From: CAWHQZ01 sp963831645
GTDB taxonomy: Bacteria; Pseudomonadota; Alphaproteobacteria; Rhizobiales; Aestuariivirgaceae
Assembly (NCBI GenBank): GCA_963831645.1
Contig: CAWHQZ010000028.1
Span: forward strand, 248,001 to 312,000
DNA: 64,000 nucleotides
Direction: 5' to 3'
Shown here in pieces: positions 38,190 to 47,271 of the stretch. A model generated the notes under the pieces. That model had not been told where the DNA came from. It did not search any database and saw nothing but the letters and a program-made list of their open reading frames with translations. Both the position numbers and the translations under genes were made by a program. Positions within the stretch are counted from its first letter, which is position 1, and every line of letters starts with the position of its first letter.

Positions 38190-40466
38190 ATGGGCCAGGA
38201 ACGGGCGGCGCGGACGGGTGAATCGACGGTGGCGGAACTTTCCCGCCGTTCCACCATGCTCGCGGCGATTGGCAGCGCTTCCGCAGCCATCGTCACCGCC
38301 GGCGACTGGCGCCGCGCCATCGGCGATATGCTCGAAAAACTCGGCCGTGCCGCCGAAGCAAGCCGGGCGTCGCTGTTCGAAGTGCACACAGATCCACGCG
38401 GCATGCAGGTGCAGAGTTGCCGCTTCGACTGGGCCGACCCGCCGCTCGAACCGCTGTCGAAAAATCCACTGTACCAGAACATGCACTTGTCCGACGATCC
38501 CGCGCGGCCTGATCAGCTTGGCCAGTGGTCATTGCGGCGCCAGCGCGGTGAGGTGATCCAGGCAACGGTGCAGGAGGTAACCGGCCGTCTCCGCGAAGCC
38601 TACACCGAAGCAAACTCCCTCTCATTCATATCGGTTCCGGTAATGGCATTCGGCCGCTGGTGGGGGTTCATCGGCTTCGACGACTGTCGCAGCCCTCGGG
38701 TTTGGAGCCCAGTCGAGGTCGATGTGCTCAAGACGGCCGCCGGGCTCGTCGCCAGCGCCATTGAACGCCAACAGGCCCAAAGCGAAGTTGCCAGGCGAAC
38801 GGCAATGATGGACGCGGTCAGCGAGGCAGCGGCGAAAATTATAGCTCCCGGCGACTGGCGGCGCGAGATCGATGGTCTACTCCGTCGTCTCGGTGAAGCA
38901 ACGGCTGTAAGCCGGGCGACCCTCTTTGAGGCCCATCGGGGCGCGCACGGCTATCTCGTGCAGAGCTGCCGACATGACTGGGCCGAGGCGCCGCTACGAT
39001 CGCTGTCCGACGATCCCCGCTACCGCGACATGCCGTTATCCGATGAGGGCGATCCGCCGAACGTGCCGGGTGAATGGACAAAGCGCCGCCAAAAGGGAGA
39101 GATCGTGCAAGCCAGATTGCGCGATCTGACGGGCTATGCGCGCCAGGTCTTTCTGGAACACGGCACACTTTCGTTTCTGTCGGTACCGGTCATGGTGGCG
39201 GGCAAGTGGTGGGGCTTCCTGGGTTTCGATGACGGCAAAACGGAGCGCGAGTGGACGTCGGCGGAAGTCAATGTGCTGCGGACGGCAGCGGCGCTGATCG
39301 GCGGCGCCATCGAGCGCTCGCAGGCCGATGCGAGGCTGGCCCAGAGCGAGGAGCGCTATGCCCTTGCCGCCCGTGGCGCCAACGACGGCCTGTGGGACTG
39401 GGATATCGTCACCGGCAAGGCCTATTTCTCTCCTCGGCTGTACGAGCTTCTTTCTCTTGCGCAGGGCGGACTTGGCGCCGATTTCCGGGAGTTCCTGGCG
39501 CTTCTGCCGCAGGAAGAGCGCACCGCCCTGAATGGAATGTTCCAGGGTTTATTTGCGCGGCGTCGCAACCGCATGCGGGCAGAAGTCTCTATCGCTTGCC
39601 AGGGCCAGCTGCGGCACTTCGTGCTGCGCGGCATGATCGTGTACGAAAATGGCAATGCACGGCGCGCCGTTGGCTCATTGCGCGATGTCACCGATTGGGT
39701 GACAGCCCAGAAAGGCCTGCAGGAGGCCGAACGACGTCGGGCTCGGCTTGCCCGCTATTTCTCACCCAACATGGTCGACGAGCTCATGCACACGGCCGGC
39801 GATCTGGGGCGCATCCGGACCCAGACCGTCACGGTACTGTTCGCCGACGTCATTGATTTCACCCGCCTTACGGCCGGCACGCCCGCCGAAGAACTGGTAT
39901 CACTGTTGCGTGACTTTCTCGGCCTGGCGGAAGAGGCGGTGTTTTCACACAACGGTACCCTCGATAAGTTTCTAGGGGACGGAATTCTCGCCACCTTTGG
40001 CACACCGCGCGCGGGGCCCCGCGATGCGACCAACGGCGTCGACTGCGCAGTCGCCATTCTGAAGAAGGTAGTAGCCTGGAACGCCAGGCGAAGGGCCAAG
40101 GGCCTCGACCCATGGTTGATCGGCATCGGACTGCATACGGGCTCCGTGGCGCTCGGAGACATCGGCAGTGAGCGGCGCATGGAATTCGCCGTTTTGGGCG
40201 AGACCGTGAACCTTGCCAGCCGTATCGAAAAAATGTCACGGCGGCTCGGAGTCGCTGCGGTCGCCAGCGACCATGTCGTCGAAGCGGTGCGACGCGAGGG
40301 CGGAGAGTCTTCACTGGAGGGATTTCGCGACTTCGGCGATCATCGCTTGCGTGGGGTTTCCGGAAAGCTGCGGCTGTGGGGCCGGGCAGCGGAGACGTCC
40401 CGACCCTTCAGCCGCAAGCGCCCCATATCCCGCCGCCGTGCCAACGCGATAGGGAAAGACCCATGA
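38190..40466 (+). CDS. GAF-GAF-PAS adenylate/guanylate cyclase
   Basis: A 758-residue soluble signalling protein. Two tandem GAF-like domains (about residues 20-195 and 205-375) share the pattern SRAxLFExH...VQSCRxDWA, a clear internal duplication. A PAS fold follows (NDGLWDWDIVTGKAYF onward), then a class III cyclase from about residue 540: LFADVIDFTRL with the first metal Asp, DKFLGDGILATFG with the second, and VLGETVNLASRIEK with the Asn/Arg pair. No membrane segment, so it would sense a cytoplasmic ligand. Its stop overlaps the next gene as ATGA. It diverges from the binding-protein gene across 199 bases. Confidence 0.9.
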   Translation: MGQERAARTGESTVAELSRRSTMLAAIGSASAAIVTAGDWRRAIGDMLEKLGRAAEASRASLFEVHTDPRGMQVQSCRFDWADPPLEPLSKNPLYQNMHLSDDPARPDQLGQWSLRRQRGEVIQATVQEVTGRLREAYTEANSLSFISVPVMAFGRWWGFIGFDDCRSPRVWSPVEVDVLKTAAGLVASAIERQQAQSEVARRTAMMDAVSEAAAKIIAPGDWRREIDGLLRRLGEATAVSRATLFEAHRGAHGYLVQSCRHDWAEAPLRSLSDDPRYRDMPLSDEGDPPNVPGEWTKRRQKGEIVQARLRDLTGYARQVFLEHGTLSFLSVPVMVAGKWWGFLGFDDGKTEREWTSAEVNVLRTAAALIGGAIERSQADARLAQSEERYALAARGANDGLWDWDIVTGKAYFSPRLYELLSLAQGGLGADFREFLALLPQEERTALNGMFQGLFARRRNRMRAEVSIACQGQLRHFVLRGMIVYENGNARRAVGSLRDVTDWVTAQKGLQEAERRRARLARYFSPNMVDELMHTAGDLGRIRTQTVTVLFADVIDFTRLTAGTPAEELVSLLRDFLGLAEEAVFSHNGTLDKFLGDGILATFGTPRAGPRDATNGVDCAVAILKKVVAWNARRRAKGLDPWLIGIGLHTGSVALGDIGSERRMEFAVLGETVNLASRIEKMSRRLGVAAVASDHVVEAVRREGGESSLEGFRDFGDHRLRGVSGKLRLWGRAAETSRPFSRKRPISRRRANAIGKDP

Positions 40467-41128
40467 GAGCCGACTTATTCACTGAGGTAGATCATTATAT
40501 CGGCCAGCTGTTCGCACCCGCCGATCACGCCCTCGAGGAAACCCTTCGCTCTTCGATCACGGCGGGCATGCCCCAGATTCACATATCGGCAAGCCAGGGA
40601 AAATTCCTGTACCTCCTCGCCAAGCTCTGTGGCGCAAAGCGAATTCTCGAAATAGGCACGCTTGCCGGCTACAGCGCCATCTGGCTCGGCCGTGCGTTAC
40701 CGGACGGCGGAAGGCTCCTCTCGCTCGAATACGACGCTGGCCATGCCAGTTTGGCGACCGCCAATATTGCCCGGGCCGGGCTCGCTGACCGTGTGACGGT
40801 CCTGGTCGGGCCGGCGCTCGAAACCCTCGCTGAAATCGCTGGCCGGCGCGACCTTCCTTTCGACCTGATCTTCATCGACGCTGACAAGACAAGCTATCCG
40901 GACTACCTGGGATGGGCCATCCGTCTGGCCCGGCCGGGCAGTCTCATTCTCGCCGACAACGTGGTGCGCGAGGGAGACGTACTCGATGCCGATAGCGCCG
41001 ATAAGTCGGTCCGGGCTGCCCGTGCGTTCAACGCGATGCTCGCCGCTGAACCACGTCTGGAAGCGGTGGTGTTGCAGCAGATCGGCGCCAAGGGCCACGA
41101 CGGCCTCGCGATGGCGGTGGTGAAATGA
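40463..41128 (+). CDS. SAM-dependent O-methyltransferase (family 3)
   Basis: A 221-residue methyltransferase of the catechol/caffeoyl-CoA O-methyltransferase family. SAM-binding motif ILEIGTLAGYSAIWLGRAL, acidic strand LSLEYDAGH, the metal-site segment FIDADKTSYPDY, and ILADNVVREG. It starts inside the cyclase stop codon, so expression is tied to that cyclase; whether they share a function is unknown. The acceptor is not predictable. Confidence 0.88.
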   Translation: MRADLFTEVDHYIGQLFAPADHALEETLRSSITAGMPQIHISASQGKFLYLLAKLCGAKRILEIGTLAGYSAIWLGRALPDGGRLLSLEYDAGHASLATANIARAGLADRVTVLVGPALETLAEIAGRRDLPFDLIFIDADKTSYPDYLGWAIRLARPGSLILADNVVREGDVLDADSADKSVRAARAFNAMLAAEPRLEAVVLQQIGAKGHDGLAMAVVK

Positions 41129-41135
41129 TGCCCGG

Positions 41136-42065
41136 TTATCCGCGCTTTGCGCCACGGGTCGTGAGAAATACCGAATAAAGCGAAGTCGTACCGCAGATGA
41201 ACATTCTGTTGAGCTTCGGCCCGCCGAACGTCAGGTTGCCCACAAGTTCGGGAATGCGGATTTTGCCGATGAGCAGGCCCTCGGCGGTAAAGCAATGCAC
41301 ACCATCGCCGGCGCTGGACCACAGTCGCCCTGCGGAATCGAAGCGGAAGCCGTCGAAGAGACCGGCATCACACTCGGCAAATACCACCGATTTGCCGAGC
41401 GATTTTCTGTCGGAGCGCACTTCGAATTTGCGGATATGTTTTGGGCCGTCCTTACTGTGGCTGTTGCCGGTGTCGGCGACGAACAGGTACTTTTCGTCGG
41501 GCGAGAACGCAATTCCGTTGGGCTTGTCAAAATCGTCGGCTACGACTTCGACGCTGCCGGTGCCCGGATCGGCGCGATAGACATGACAGCCAGCGATCTC
41601 GCTTTCTGCCTGGTCGCCCTCGTAGTCGGAGAGAATGCCGTAGGGGGGATCGGTGAACCACACCGATCCGTCGGATTTCACCACCACGTCATTCGGTGAA
41701 TTGAAGCGTTTGCCATGCCAGCGATCGGCGATCACCGTCACCAAGCCATCCCATTGCGTGCGAGTGACCCGGCGAGCCTCGTGCTCGCAGGTGACGAGCC
41801 GGCCCTCATTGTCGACCGTGTTGCCGTTGGAGTTGTTGGCAGGCTGGCGGAACACCGACACCGATCCGTCGGTTTCATCGAAGCGCATCATGCGGTTGTT
41901 CGGAATGTCGGAAAAAACCAGGTAACGTCCGGCAGCGAACCACGCCGGGCCCTCGGCCCATCGCGATCCGGTCCACAGCCGCTCCACCCGCACGTGGCCC
42001 GCGTAGCAGCCCGCGAAGCGTTCATCGAATGTTTCAAATCCCGTGCCTTCGACTATCCCGAACAT
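41136..42065 (-). CDS. SMP-30/gluconolactonase-family protein
   Basis: A beta-propeller lactonase-like protein of about 309 residues. Family motifs: WAEGPAWFAAGRYLVFSDIP with the metal Glu, NGNTVDNEGRLVTCEH, FNSPNDVVVKSDGSVWFTDPPYG with the metal Asn, and KPNGIAFSPDEKYLFVADTG with the catalytic Asp region. Probably hydrolyses a sugar lactone. ATG 42065 is chosen; an in-frame start at 42089 exists. Convergent with the O-methyltransferase gene. Confidence 0.88.
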   Translation of the reverse strand: MFGIVEGTGFETFDERFAGCYAGHVRVERLWTGSRWAEGPAWFAAGRYLVFSDIPNNRMMRFDETDGSVSVFRQPANNSNGNTVDNEGRLVTCEHEARRVTRTQWDGLVTVIADRWHGKRFNSPNDVVVKSDGSVWFTDPPYGILSDYEGDQAESEIAGCHVYRADPGTGSVEVVADDFDKPNGIAFSPDEKYLFVADTGNSHSKDGPKHIRKFEVRSDRKSLGKSVVFAECDAGLFDGFRFDSAGRLWSSAGDGVHCFTAEGLLIGKIRIPELVGNLTFGGPKLNRMFICGTTSLYSVFLTTRGAKRG

Positions 42066-42157
42066 GGCCGATCTCGCTCTATTCCCCAAAGAAAGTGCAA
42101 CTCGTTTTACCTCAGGCTGGCAAGCCGCATGGAAGCCGCGAACGCGGCGCCAGCCAA

Positions 42158-42934
42158 GTGAAGACGGTTGCCGTCAGTATTTTCGGACACGTCGTGCAAT
42201 GTCCAGACCTCCCCGAATACCGCAAGGCCTACCGCAAGTTGAGGGCCGGCGCCTGGGAGCCCCATACCTTTGCGGCGCTGCGCGAAAACCTGGATGCGGA
42301 GACGGTCTATATCGACATCGGCGGCTGGATCGGCGTCATGCCCTTTTGGGCAAGCCGGTTCGCCAAACGCGTCGTGGCCGTGGAGCCTGATCCGCGGTGC
42401 CGGGAGATACTCGCCCAACTCGCGCCGGCGTATCCCAACGTGACGATCGTCGAAGGCGCACTGTCGCCGAATTCGTCGCTCAGGCTGAATGCAGTTTCGG
42501 GATTCGGCAGTTCCGAATCGAGCGCGCTCGACATCGGTGATGGCGCCTCTACGATCGTGCCCGGCCTTTCGGTCGACGAGATCATGCGGCATGCCGGACC
42601 GGATCCGGTCTTCGTCAAAATCGATATCGAGGGCTACGAGTACCTGATCCGCCCCGAGATTGCCAGGTTCAACCGGTACCGGGTGCGCGGCATCCAGTGC
42701 GCTCTTCACCCGGGACTTTATGAGCAATCCCTCAGCGGCAGCCGCTGGTGGCGGAGAATCCGGACCACGGCCCTGACCTTCAGCCTCGGTCGGACATTTG
42801 CGGCCAGCCTCGAGGGCCCTTATATCCCTGGTTCTGGCTCCTTTGCCGCCTATCTAGTACGGGACGTGTTATTGCAGAAGGTACCGAGAGGAAAGGACCT
42901 TCTTTTCCTGCGTCCTGGCAGGCCTGTTCCGTAA
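42158..42934 (+). CDS. FkbM-family methyltransferase
   Basis: A 258-residue SAM-dependent methyltransferase. YIDIGGWIGVMPFWASRF is the SAM site, VVAVEPDPRCR the acidic strand, and VFVKIDIEGYE the family's characteristic motif. Members often O-methylate sugars of polysaccharides or polyketide glycans. GTG at 42158 is preferred, since the open frame upstream to 42029 overlaps the divergent SMP-30 start and has no homology. Confidence 0.83.
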   Translation: MKTVAVSIFGHVVQCPDLPEYRKAYRKLRAGAWEPHTFAALRENLDAETVYIDIGGWIGVMPFWASRFAKRVVAVEPDPRCREILAQLAPAYPNVTIVEGALSPNSSLRLNAVSGFGSSESSALDIGDGASTIVPGLSVDEIMRHAGPDPVFVKIDIEGYEYLIRPEIARFNRYRVRGIQCALHPGLYEQSLSGSRWWRRIRTTALTFSLGRTFAASLEGPYIPGSGSFAAYLVRDVLLQKVPRGKDLLFLRPGRPVP

Positions 42935-42964
42935 GGCAAAGGAACCCCTCCTTGGAGTTACTCG

Positions 42965-44290
42965 ATGGACCAGACCCAAACCACGACATCCGCCATTCTT
43001 CTCGACCGGGTTTCCGACTGGCTGATGCAGACCGCGCTCAGGGGCGCGGACCTCGAATCTGTGGTCAACGGCTTTTGCGAGCGGCTGGCTGCTGCTGGCG
43101 TGCCCCTCGTCAGAATTCATCTGACTTTTTCGATGCTGCACCCGCTCTATCGGGCCATGGGTTTCACGTGGCGGCGAGGCGCCGGTATCACATCGGAAGG
43201 CTATCGTCATGTGACCTCGGAAGCGGCCTCGGAGCGTTTCCTGAAAAGCCCCTACTATCATCTCCTCAACAACAAGCTCGATTATCTTCGCCGGCGCATC
43301 ATCCCTGGAGAAGCACCTGAGTTTCCGATCCTCGAGGATCTCCAGAAAGAGGGCATGACCGACTACCTGGCATTTGCAGCCGGCTTCGGCGAGGATTCCA
43401 GCCAGGGCATGATGGGTTCATGGGCGACCGCTCGCGATGGCGGCTTTACCGACGGCGATATCGCAGCCTTGTTGCGGATACAGAACAGCCTCGCGCTGGC
43501 ATCGCGCATGGCGGTTCTCGGCCGGCTTGCCGGCAACATGCTGACGACCTACCTCGGCGGTGGCGCTGGAACGAGAGTGCTGAGCGGTCAGATCAAGCGT
43601 GGCGATGGAGAGACGATCCGCGCCGCCCTGGTGATGGCCGACATGCGCCATTCGACCGAGCTCGCCGAGCGGTCCGGACGACAGGAATACATCGCCACCC
43701 TGAACGATTTCTTCGACGCCCTGGCCAGTCCGTTTGCCGAAGCAGGCGGTGAAATCCTGAGCTTCCTGGGGGACGGGTTTCTCGCCGTCTTTCCCTGCCC
43801 CCGCCAGAAGGCGCCGACCGAAGTCGCCTGTCGTTCGGCGCTCGCCTCCGCCCGCGTTGCCGTGGCTCGCATGGCGGCCTTCAACCTTTCGCGCCGGCAG
43901 GCCGGTCTCAACGAAATCCGCTATGGCATCGGCCTCCATATCGGCAACGTGATGTTCGGCAACGTAGGGCTCAGCGATCGCCTTACTTTTTCCGTGTTCG
44001 GCCCCGCCGTGAACGCCGTTCAGCGCCTCGAGACGATGACCAAAAAATACTCGAATGTGATAGTTGCCAGCGGCGCTTTTGCCGGGTACTGCGGCGGTGA
44101 ATGGTCGAAACTCGGCCAGGAAAGACTGCGCGGAGTTGACCAGGCCATGGCGGTGATGACCCCTTCCCTCACGGATGAAGTGGTCAGCGAAATCAAGCCA
44201 CGCCCGACAGATGCGGCACTTTCCGATGCCGAAAGAGTCGTTCTCCTGCATCGCGATACGCGCCGGCCGGAGGAGCGCAAGGGCCTCTGA
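42965..44290 (+). CDS. class III adenylate/guanylate cyclase with unassigned N-terminal sensor region
   Basis: A 441-residue protein. The first ~200 residues (FCERLAAAGVPLVRIHLTFS onward) form a globular region seen in many rhizobial cyclases and possibly GAF-like, but I cannot assign it firmly. The cyclase domain has ALVMADMRHSTELAE with the first metal Asp, FLGDGFLAVFP with the second, GIGLHIGNVMFGNVG, and FGPAVNAVQRLE with the conserved Asn and Arg. No membrane segments. It follows the FkbM gene by 30 bases. Confidence 0.87.
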   Translation: MDQTQTTTSAILLDRVSDWLMQTALRGADLESVVNGFCERLAAAGVPLVRIHLTFSMLHPLYRAMGFTWRRGAGITSEGYRHVTSEAASERFLKSPYYHLLNNKLDYLRRRIIPGEAPEFPILEDLQKEGMTDYLAFAAGFGEDSSQGMMGSWATARDGGFTDGDIAALLRIQNSLALASRMAVLGRLAGNMLTTYLGGGAGTRVLSGQIKRGDGETIRAALVMADMRHSTELAERSGRQEYIATLNDFFDALASPFAEAGGEILSFLGDGFLAVFPCPRQKAPTEVACRSALASARVAVARMAAFNLSRRQAGLNEIRYGIGLHIGNVMFGNVGLSDRLTFSVFGPAVNAVQRLETMTKKYSNVIVASGAFAGYCGGEWSKLGQERLRGVDQAMAVMTPSLTDEVVSEIKPRPTDAALSDAERVVLLHRDTRRPEERKGL

Positions 44291-44306
44291 TCCGGAGATA
44301 CGCGAG

Positions 44307-45275
44307 TTGTCCGTCGTGAAACGCTGCGTCGCCGCGGTACTTGCCCTGGGCCTCGTATCGGTTGCGGTCTTTGCGGGCACCGCGGCCGATTTTGAAGCCG
44401 TCCTCAGCGAGGGTTTCGAATCGACTGACTTCGCCCCAGAGGGCGGGCTCTACTACAAGAAGAACTTTGAGCAGAGCGCCGGTACGGTCGAGTTCCAGAG
44501 CGAGGTTGCGCGCAATGGGAAGGGGGCGCTTCGCCTTTCGGTGAGGTCGATCTGCCCGCCCGGTGATGACGATTGCAGCGAACGCGCCGAAGTATGGGAA
44601 AAAACCAGGCTGTGGTCTCCCTACGACCGCGGCATGTGGTACCGCTTTTCAGTGAAGCTCGCCGATCCCGTGCCGCAAGCCGAGCACCGTCATATCATAG
44701 CCCAATGGAAGCGGCAGATCCTGCCCGAGGCCAAGGGGGATTTCAGCCCGTTTCTTGCGCTGCGTCTGAATCGGGGCAAGCTGTTCGCCACGATCGAAAC
44801 CAATCTGGTTTCAGCGAGCCGGCAGGAACCAATCGGCACGGCAGCCGCGTGCTCTTCCAACGAAGCCCAGGTGTGGTTGCGCCCGGAGACCAACCAGACG
44901 CGGGCGCTGGTCGCCGTCGATGAAGATTTTGCACCCGCAGACGGCTCTCGTTTCAACGCCTGCAGCGCCGACATCACCGTCATCGACCGCGGTCACAGGT
45001 TGCCCGCCGCCCGATCCGACTGGATCGACTTCGTCGTTTATTCGAAGCCAGGCCCCGACGGCTCCGGGCACATCGAGTTGTTCGCCAACGGCAATTGGAT
45101 CGTTACGATCAAGGGCCGCATCGGTCATGGCGACTCCGGTCTCGGCAGTCACCAATACTTCAAGTTCGGACCCTATCGTGCGGCAGGCGTTGGTACATGG
45201 ACGCTCTACTATGATGACTTCCGCCGCGGTCCAAGATGTTCCGACGTGATGGAAAAAGCGTTGTGTCCATTCTGA
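44307..45275 (+). CDS. secreted polysaccharide-lyase-like (heparin-lyase I-like) protein
   Basis: An exported protein of about 322 residues with signal peptide CVAAVLALGLVSVAVFAGTA. The mature part has a jelly-roll lyase pattern: GFESTDFAPEGG, SERAEVWEK (compare R-S-E-x-R-E in the family), MWYRFSVKLAD, IIAQWKRQ, SDWIDFVVYSKPGPDG and IELFANGNWIV. It probably cleaves or binds a uronate-containing glycan; the substrate is unknown. TTG 44307 has a GGAG site ten bases upstream; GTG 44316 is an alternative start. Confidence 0.7.
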   Translation: MSVVKRCVAAVLALGLVSVAVFAGTAADFEAVLSEGFESTDFAPEGGLYYKKNFEQSAGTVEFQSEVARNGKGALRLSVRSICPPGDDDCSERAEVWEKTRLWSPYDRGMWYRFSVKLADPVPQAEHRHIIAQWKRQILPEAKGDFSPFLALRLNRGKLFATIETNLVSASRQEPIGTAAACSSNEAQVWLRPETNQTRALVAVDEDFAPADGSRFNACSADITVIDRGHRLPAARSDWIDFVVYSKPGPDGSGHIELFANGNWIVTIKGRIGHGDSGLGSHQYFKFGPYRAAGVGTWTLYYDDFRRGPRCSDVMEKALCPF

Positions 45276-45306
45276 GAAAACTCACGGCGCGACGGCTACG
45301 AAATCA

Positions 45307-47187
45307 TTGACTCTTCCGGCACGATCAACTTCTCTATCACCTGCGACAGGCACGTCCCAGGCAGAGGCGGGGTCATTGGCGACAAGTAAGCTAGCGTCCG
45401 ATCTGCTGCGGATCGAGGACTTGGGCATCGCGTTCGCGTTGCATCATTCCGACATCGAAGCGGTCAGGGGTGCGAGCTTTCGCATCCTTCCCGGCAAGGT
45501 GACCGCACTGGTCGGAGAATCGGGCTCCGGCAAGTCGGTGATCGCGCAAGCGATCATGGGTATCCTGCCGCTTCCTGGACGTATTACCGGCGGACGCATT
45601 CTTTTCCACGACACCGGTTCCCGGCGCGAGTTTGTCGACCTCGTTGCGCTGGACCCCGCAGGCCCGGAATACCGCAGCCTGCGCGGCAGCCGCATTGCCA
45701 TGATTTTCCAGGAGCCTATGACGTCGCTGTCGCCGCTGCATACGATCGGTAATCAGGTCGGCGAGGCTCTGCAGGTCCATGAGTTAGTTTCTCGAGCCGA
45801 GGAGCGTCGTCGCACCGAGGAGATGCTCGAACTCGTCGGTTTTCCCAACCCCCACCGGGCCTATGACATGTATCCATTCGAGCTCTCCGGCGGGCTGCGT
45901 CAGCGGGCGATGATCGCCATGGCGCTCATGTGCCGTCCGGCGTTGCTGGTCGCCGATGAGCCGACTACCGCGCTCGACGTCACCATTCAGGCGCAAATCC
46001 TGCAGCTGCTGAAGGATCTGCAGCACAAGCTGAACATGGCCGTGCTCATCATCACCCATGATCTCGGAGTGGTGGCCAACCTCGCCGATGAGGTGGTGGT
46101 CATCTATCACGGCGAGATCATGGAAGCCGGCACCGTCACCGACATCTTCACCCGGCCTTCGCACGCCTACCTCAAGGGGCTGATGGCGGCGGTGCCGCAT
46201 TTCGACATGAAACCCGGGGAACGGCTGAAGGCGCTGCGCGACGCGGATGTCGATGCGAGCCTCGTGCTCGGCACGCGCCCCCGGCTGAAGACCCGTTCGG
46301 GAGCTGACGAGATCGTGCTGTCGGTTCGCAACCTCTCGAAGACCTTCTCGACCCGCAAATCGGGATGGTTCGGGTCGTCGGACGGGGCCGCGACCCGGGC
46401 GGTTGACGATGTCGCCTTCACCATCGGGCGCGGTGAATGTCTGGGTCTCGTTGGCGAAAGCGGATGCGGCAAGACCACGGTGAGCAAGCTGATCATGCGG
46501 GCGCTCACTCCCGATTCCGGGGAGATCATCTTCAACGGCGGCGACGGCCCGATCGACGTCAGAACCGCCAGTGACCAGGTCCTGCAAAACCTCCGCACCA
46601 AGATCCAGATGGTGTATCAGGATCCGTTCAGCTCACTCAATCCGCGCATGACCGTCCAGAACATTGTGCTGGAGCCGCTGGAAATCCATGGCCGCGGCGA
46701 TGCGGCGTTCCGGCTCAAGATGGCCAGGAACCTGATGCAGGCGGTCGGACTCGACCCGCGCTTCCTCAATCGCTATCCGCACAGTTTTTCAGGGGGCCAG
46801 CGCCAGCGCATCGGCATCGCGCGGGCGCTCGCACTGGGTCCGGAACTGCTGATCTGCGATGAGCCCGTTTCCTCCCTCGACGTTTCGGTCCAGGCGCAGA
46901 TCCTGAATCTGCTCAAGGATCTGCAGAAGCACCTGGGGCTCACCTATCTCTTCATCTCCCACAATCTCGCCGTCGTCGACTACATGGCGGACCGGATAGC
47001 GGTCATGTGTGCCGGGCGCATCGTCGAGCTTGCCCCGCGGCAGACGCTGTTCCGTTCACCGGTTCACCCGTACACGCGGGCTCTGCTCGCGGCAGTGCCG
47101 TATCCGGATCTCGAAGCGGCCGCTCGACTTCGGACCGTTGCGGTTCGCCGGCGCTTCCAGCGGCTGGAGCAAGTCGTTCAGGGATGA
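45307..47187 (+). CDS. dual ATP-binding ABC importer subunit, YejF/DppDF type
   Basis: A 626-residue protein with two complete ABC ATPase domains. First: GESGSGKS, signature LSGGLRQR and VADEPTTALD. Second: GESGCGKTT, FSGGQRQR and ICDEPVSSLD. Each is followed by an oligopeptide-transporter C-terminal motif (SHAYLKGLMAAVP and VHPYTRALLAAVP). It energises uptake of peptides or similar oligomers through the two permeases encoded downstream. The start is uncertain (TTG 45307, or TTG 45376). Confidence 0.92.
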   Translation: MTLPARSTSLSPATGTSQAEAGSLATSKLASDLLRIEDLGIAFALHHSDIEAVRGASFRILPGKVTALVGESGSGKSVIAQAIMGILPLPGRITGGRILFHDTGSRREFVDLVALDPAGPEYRSLRGSRIAMIFQEPMTSLSPLHTIGNQVGEALQVHELVSRAEERRRTEEMLELVGFPNPHRAYDMYPFELSGGLRQRAMIAMALMCRPALLVADEPTTALDVTIQAQILQLLKDLQHKLNMAVLIITHDLGVVANLADEVVVIYHGEIMEAGTVTDIFTRPSHAYLKGLMAAVPHFDMKPGERLKALRDADVDASLVLGTRPRLKTRSGADEIVLSVRNLSKTFSTRKSGWFGSSDGAATRAVDDVAFTIGRGECLGLVGESGCGKTTVSKLIMRALTPDSGEIIFNGGDGPIDVRTASDQVLQNLRTKIQMVYQDPFSSLNPRMTVQNIVLEPLEIHGRGDAAFRLKMARNLMQAVGLDPRFLNRYPHSFSGGQRQRIGIARALALGPELLICDEPVSSLDVSVQAQILNLLKDLQKHLGLTYLFISHNLAVVDYMADRIAVMCAGRIVELAPRQTLFRSPVHPYTRALLAAVPYPDLEAAARLRTVAVRRRFQRLEQVVQG

Positions 47188-47271
47188 CGGGGTCGGTCTT
47201 ACCCACGTGGACATTGGCAATGATCACATGGTGCTCGCACGCCGCGATGCATCTCCGGAGGAGCTGCGCCC

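Noticed and set aside
36639..38486. 615-codon minus-strand open frame over the binding-protein gene
   Set aside because: It covers the SsuA-type binding-protein and permease genes in a wrong frame and has low-complexity Arg/Gly-rich sequence.
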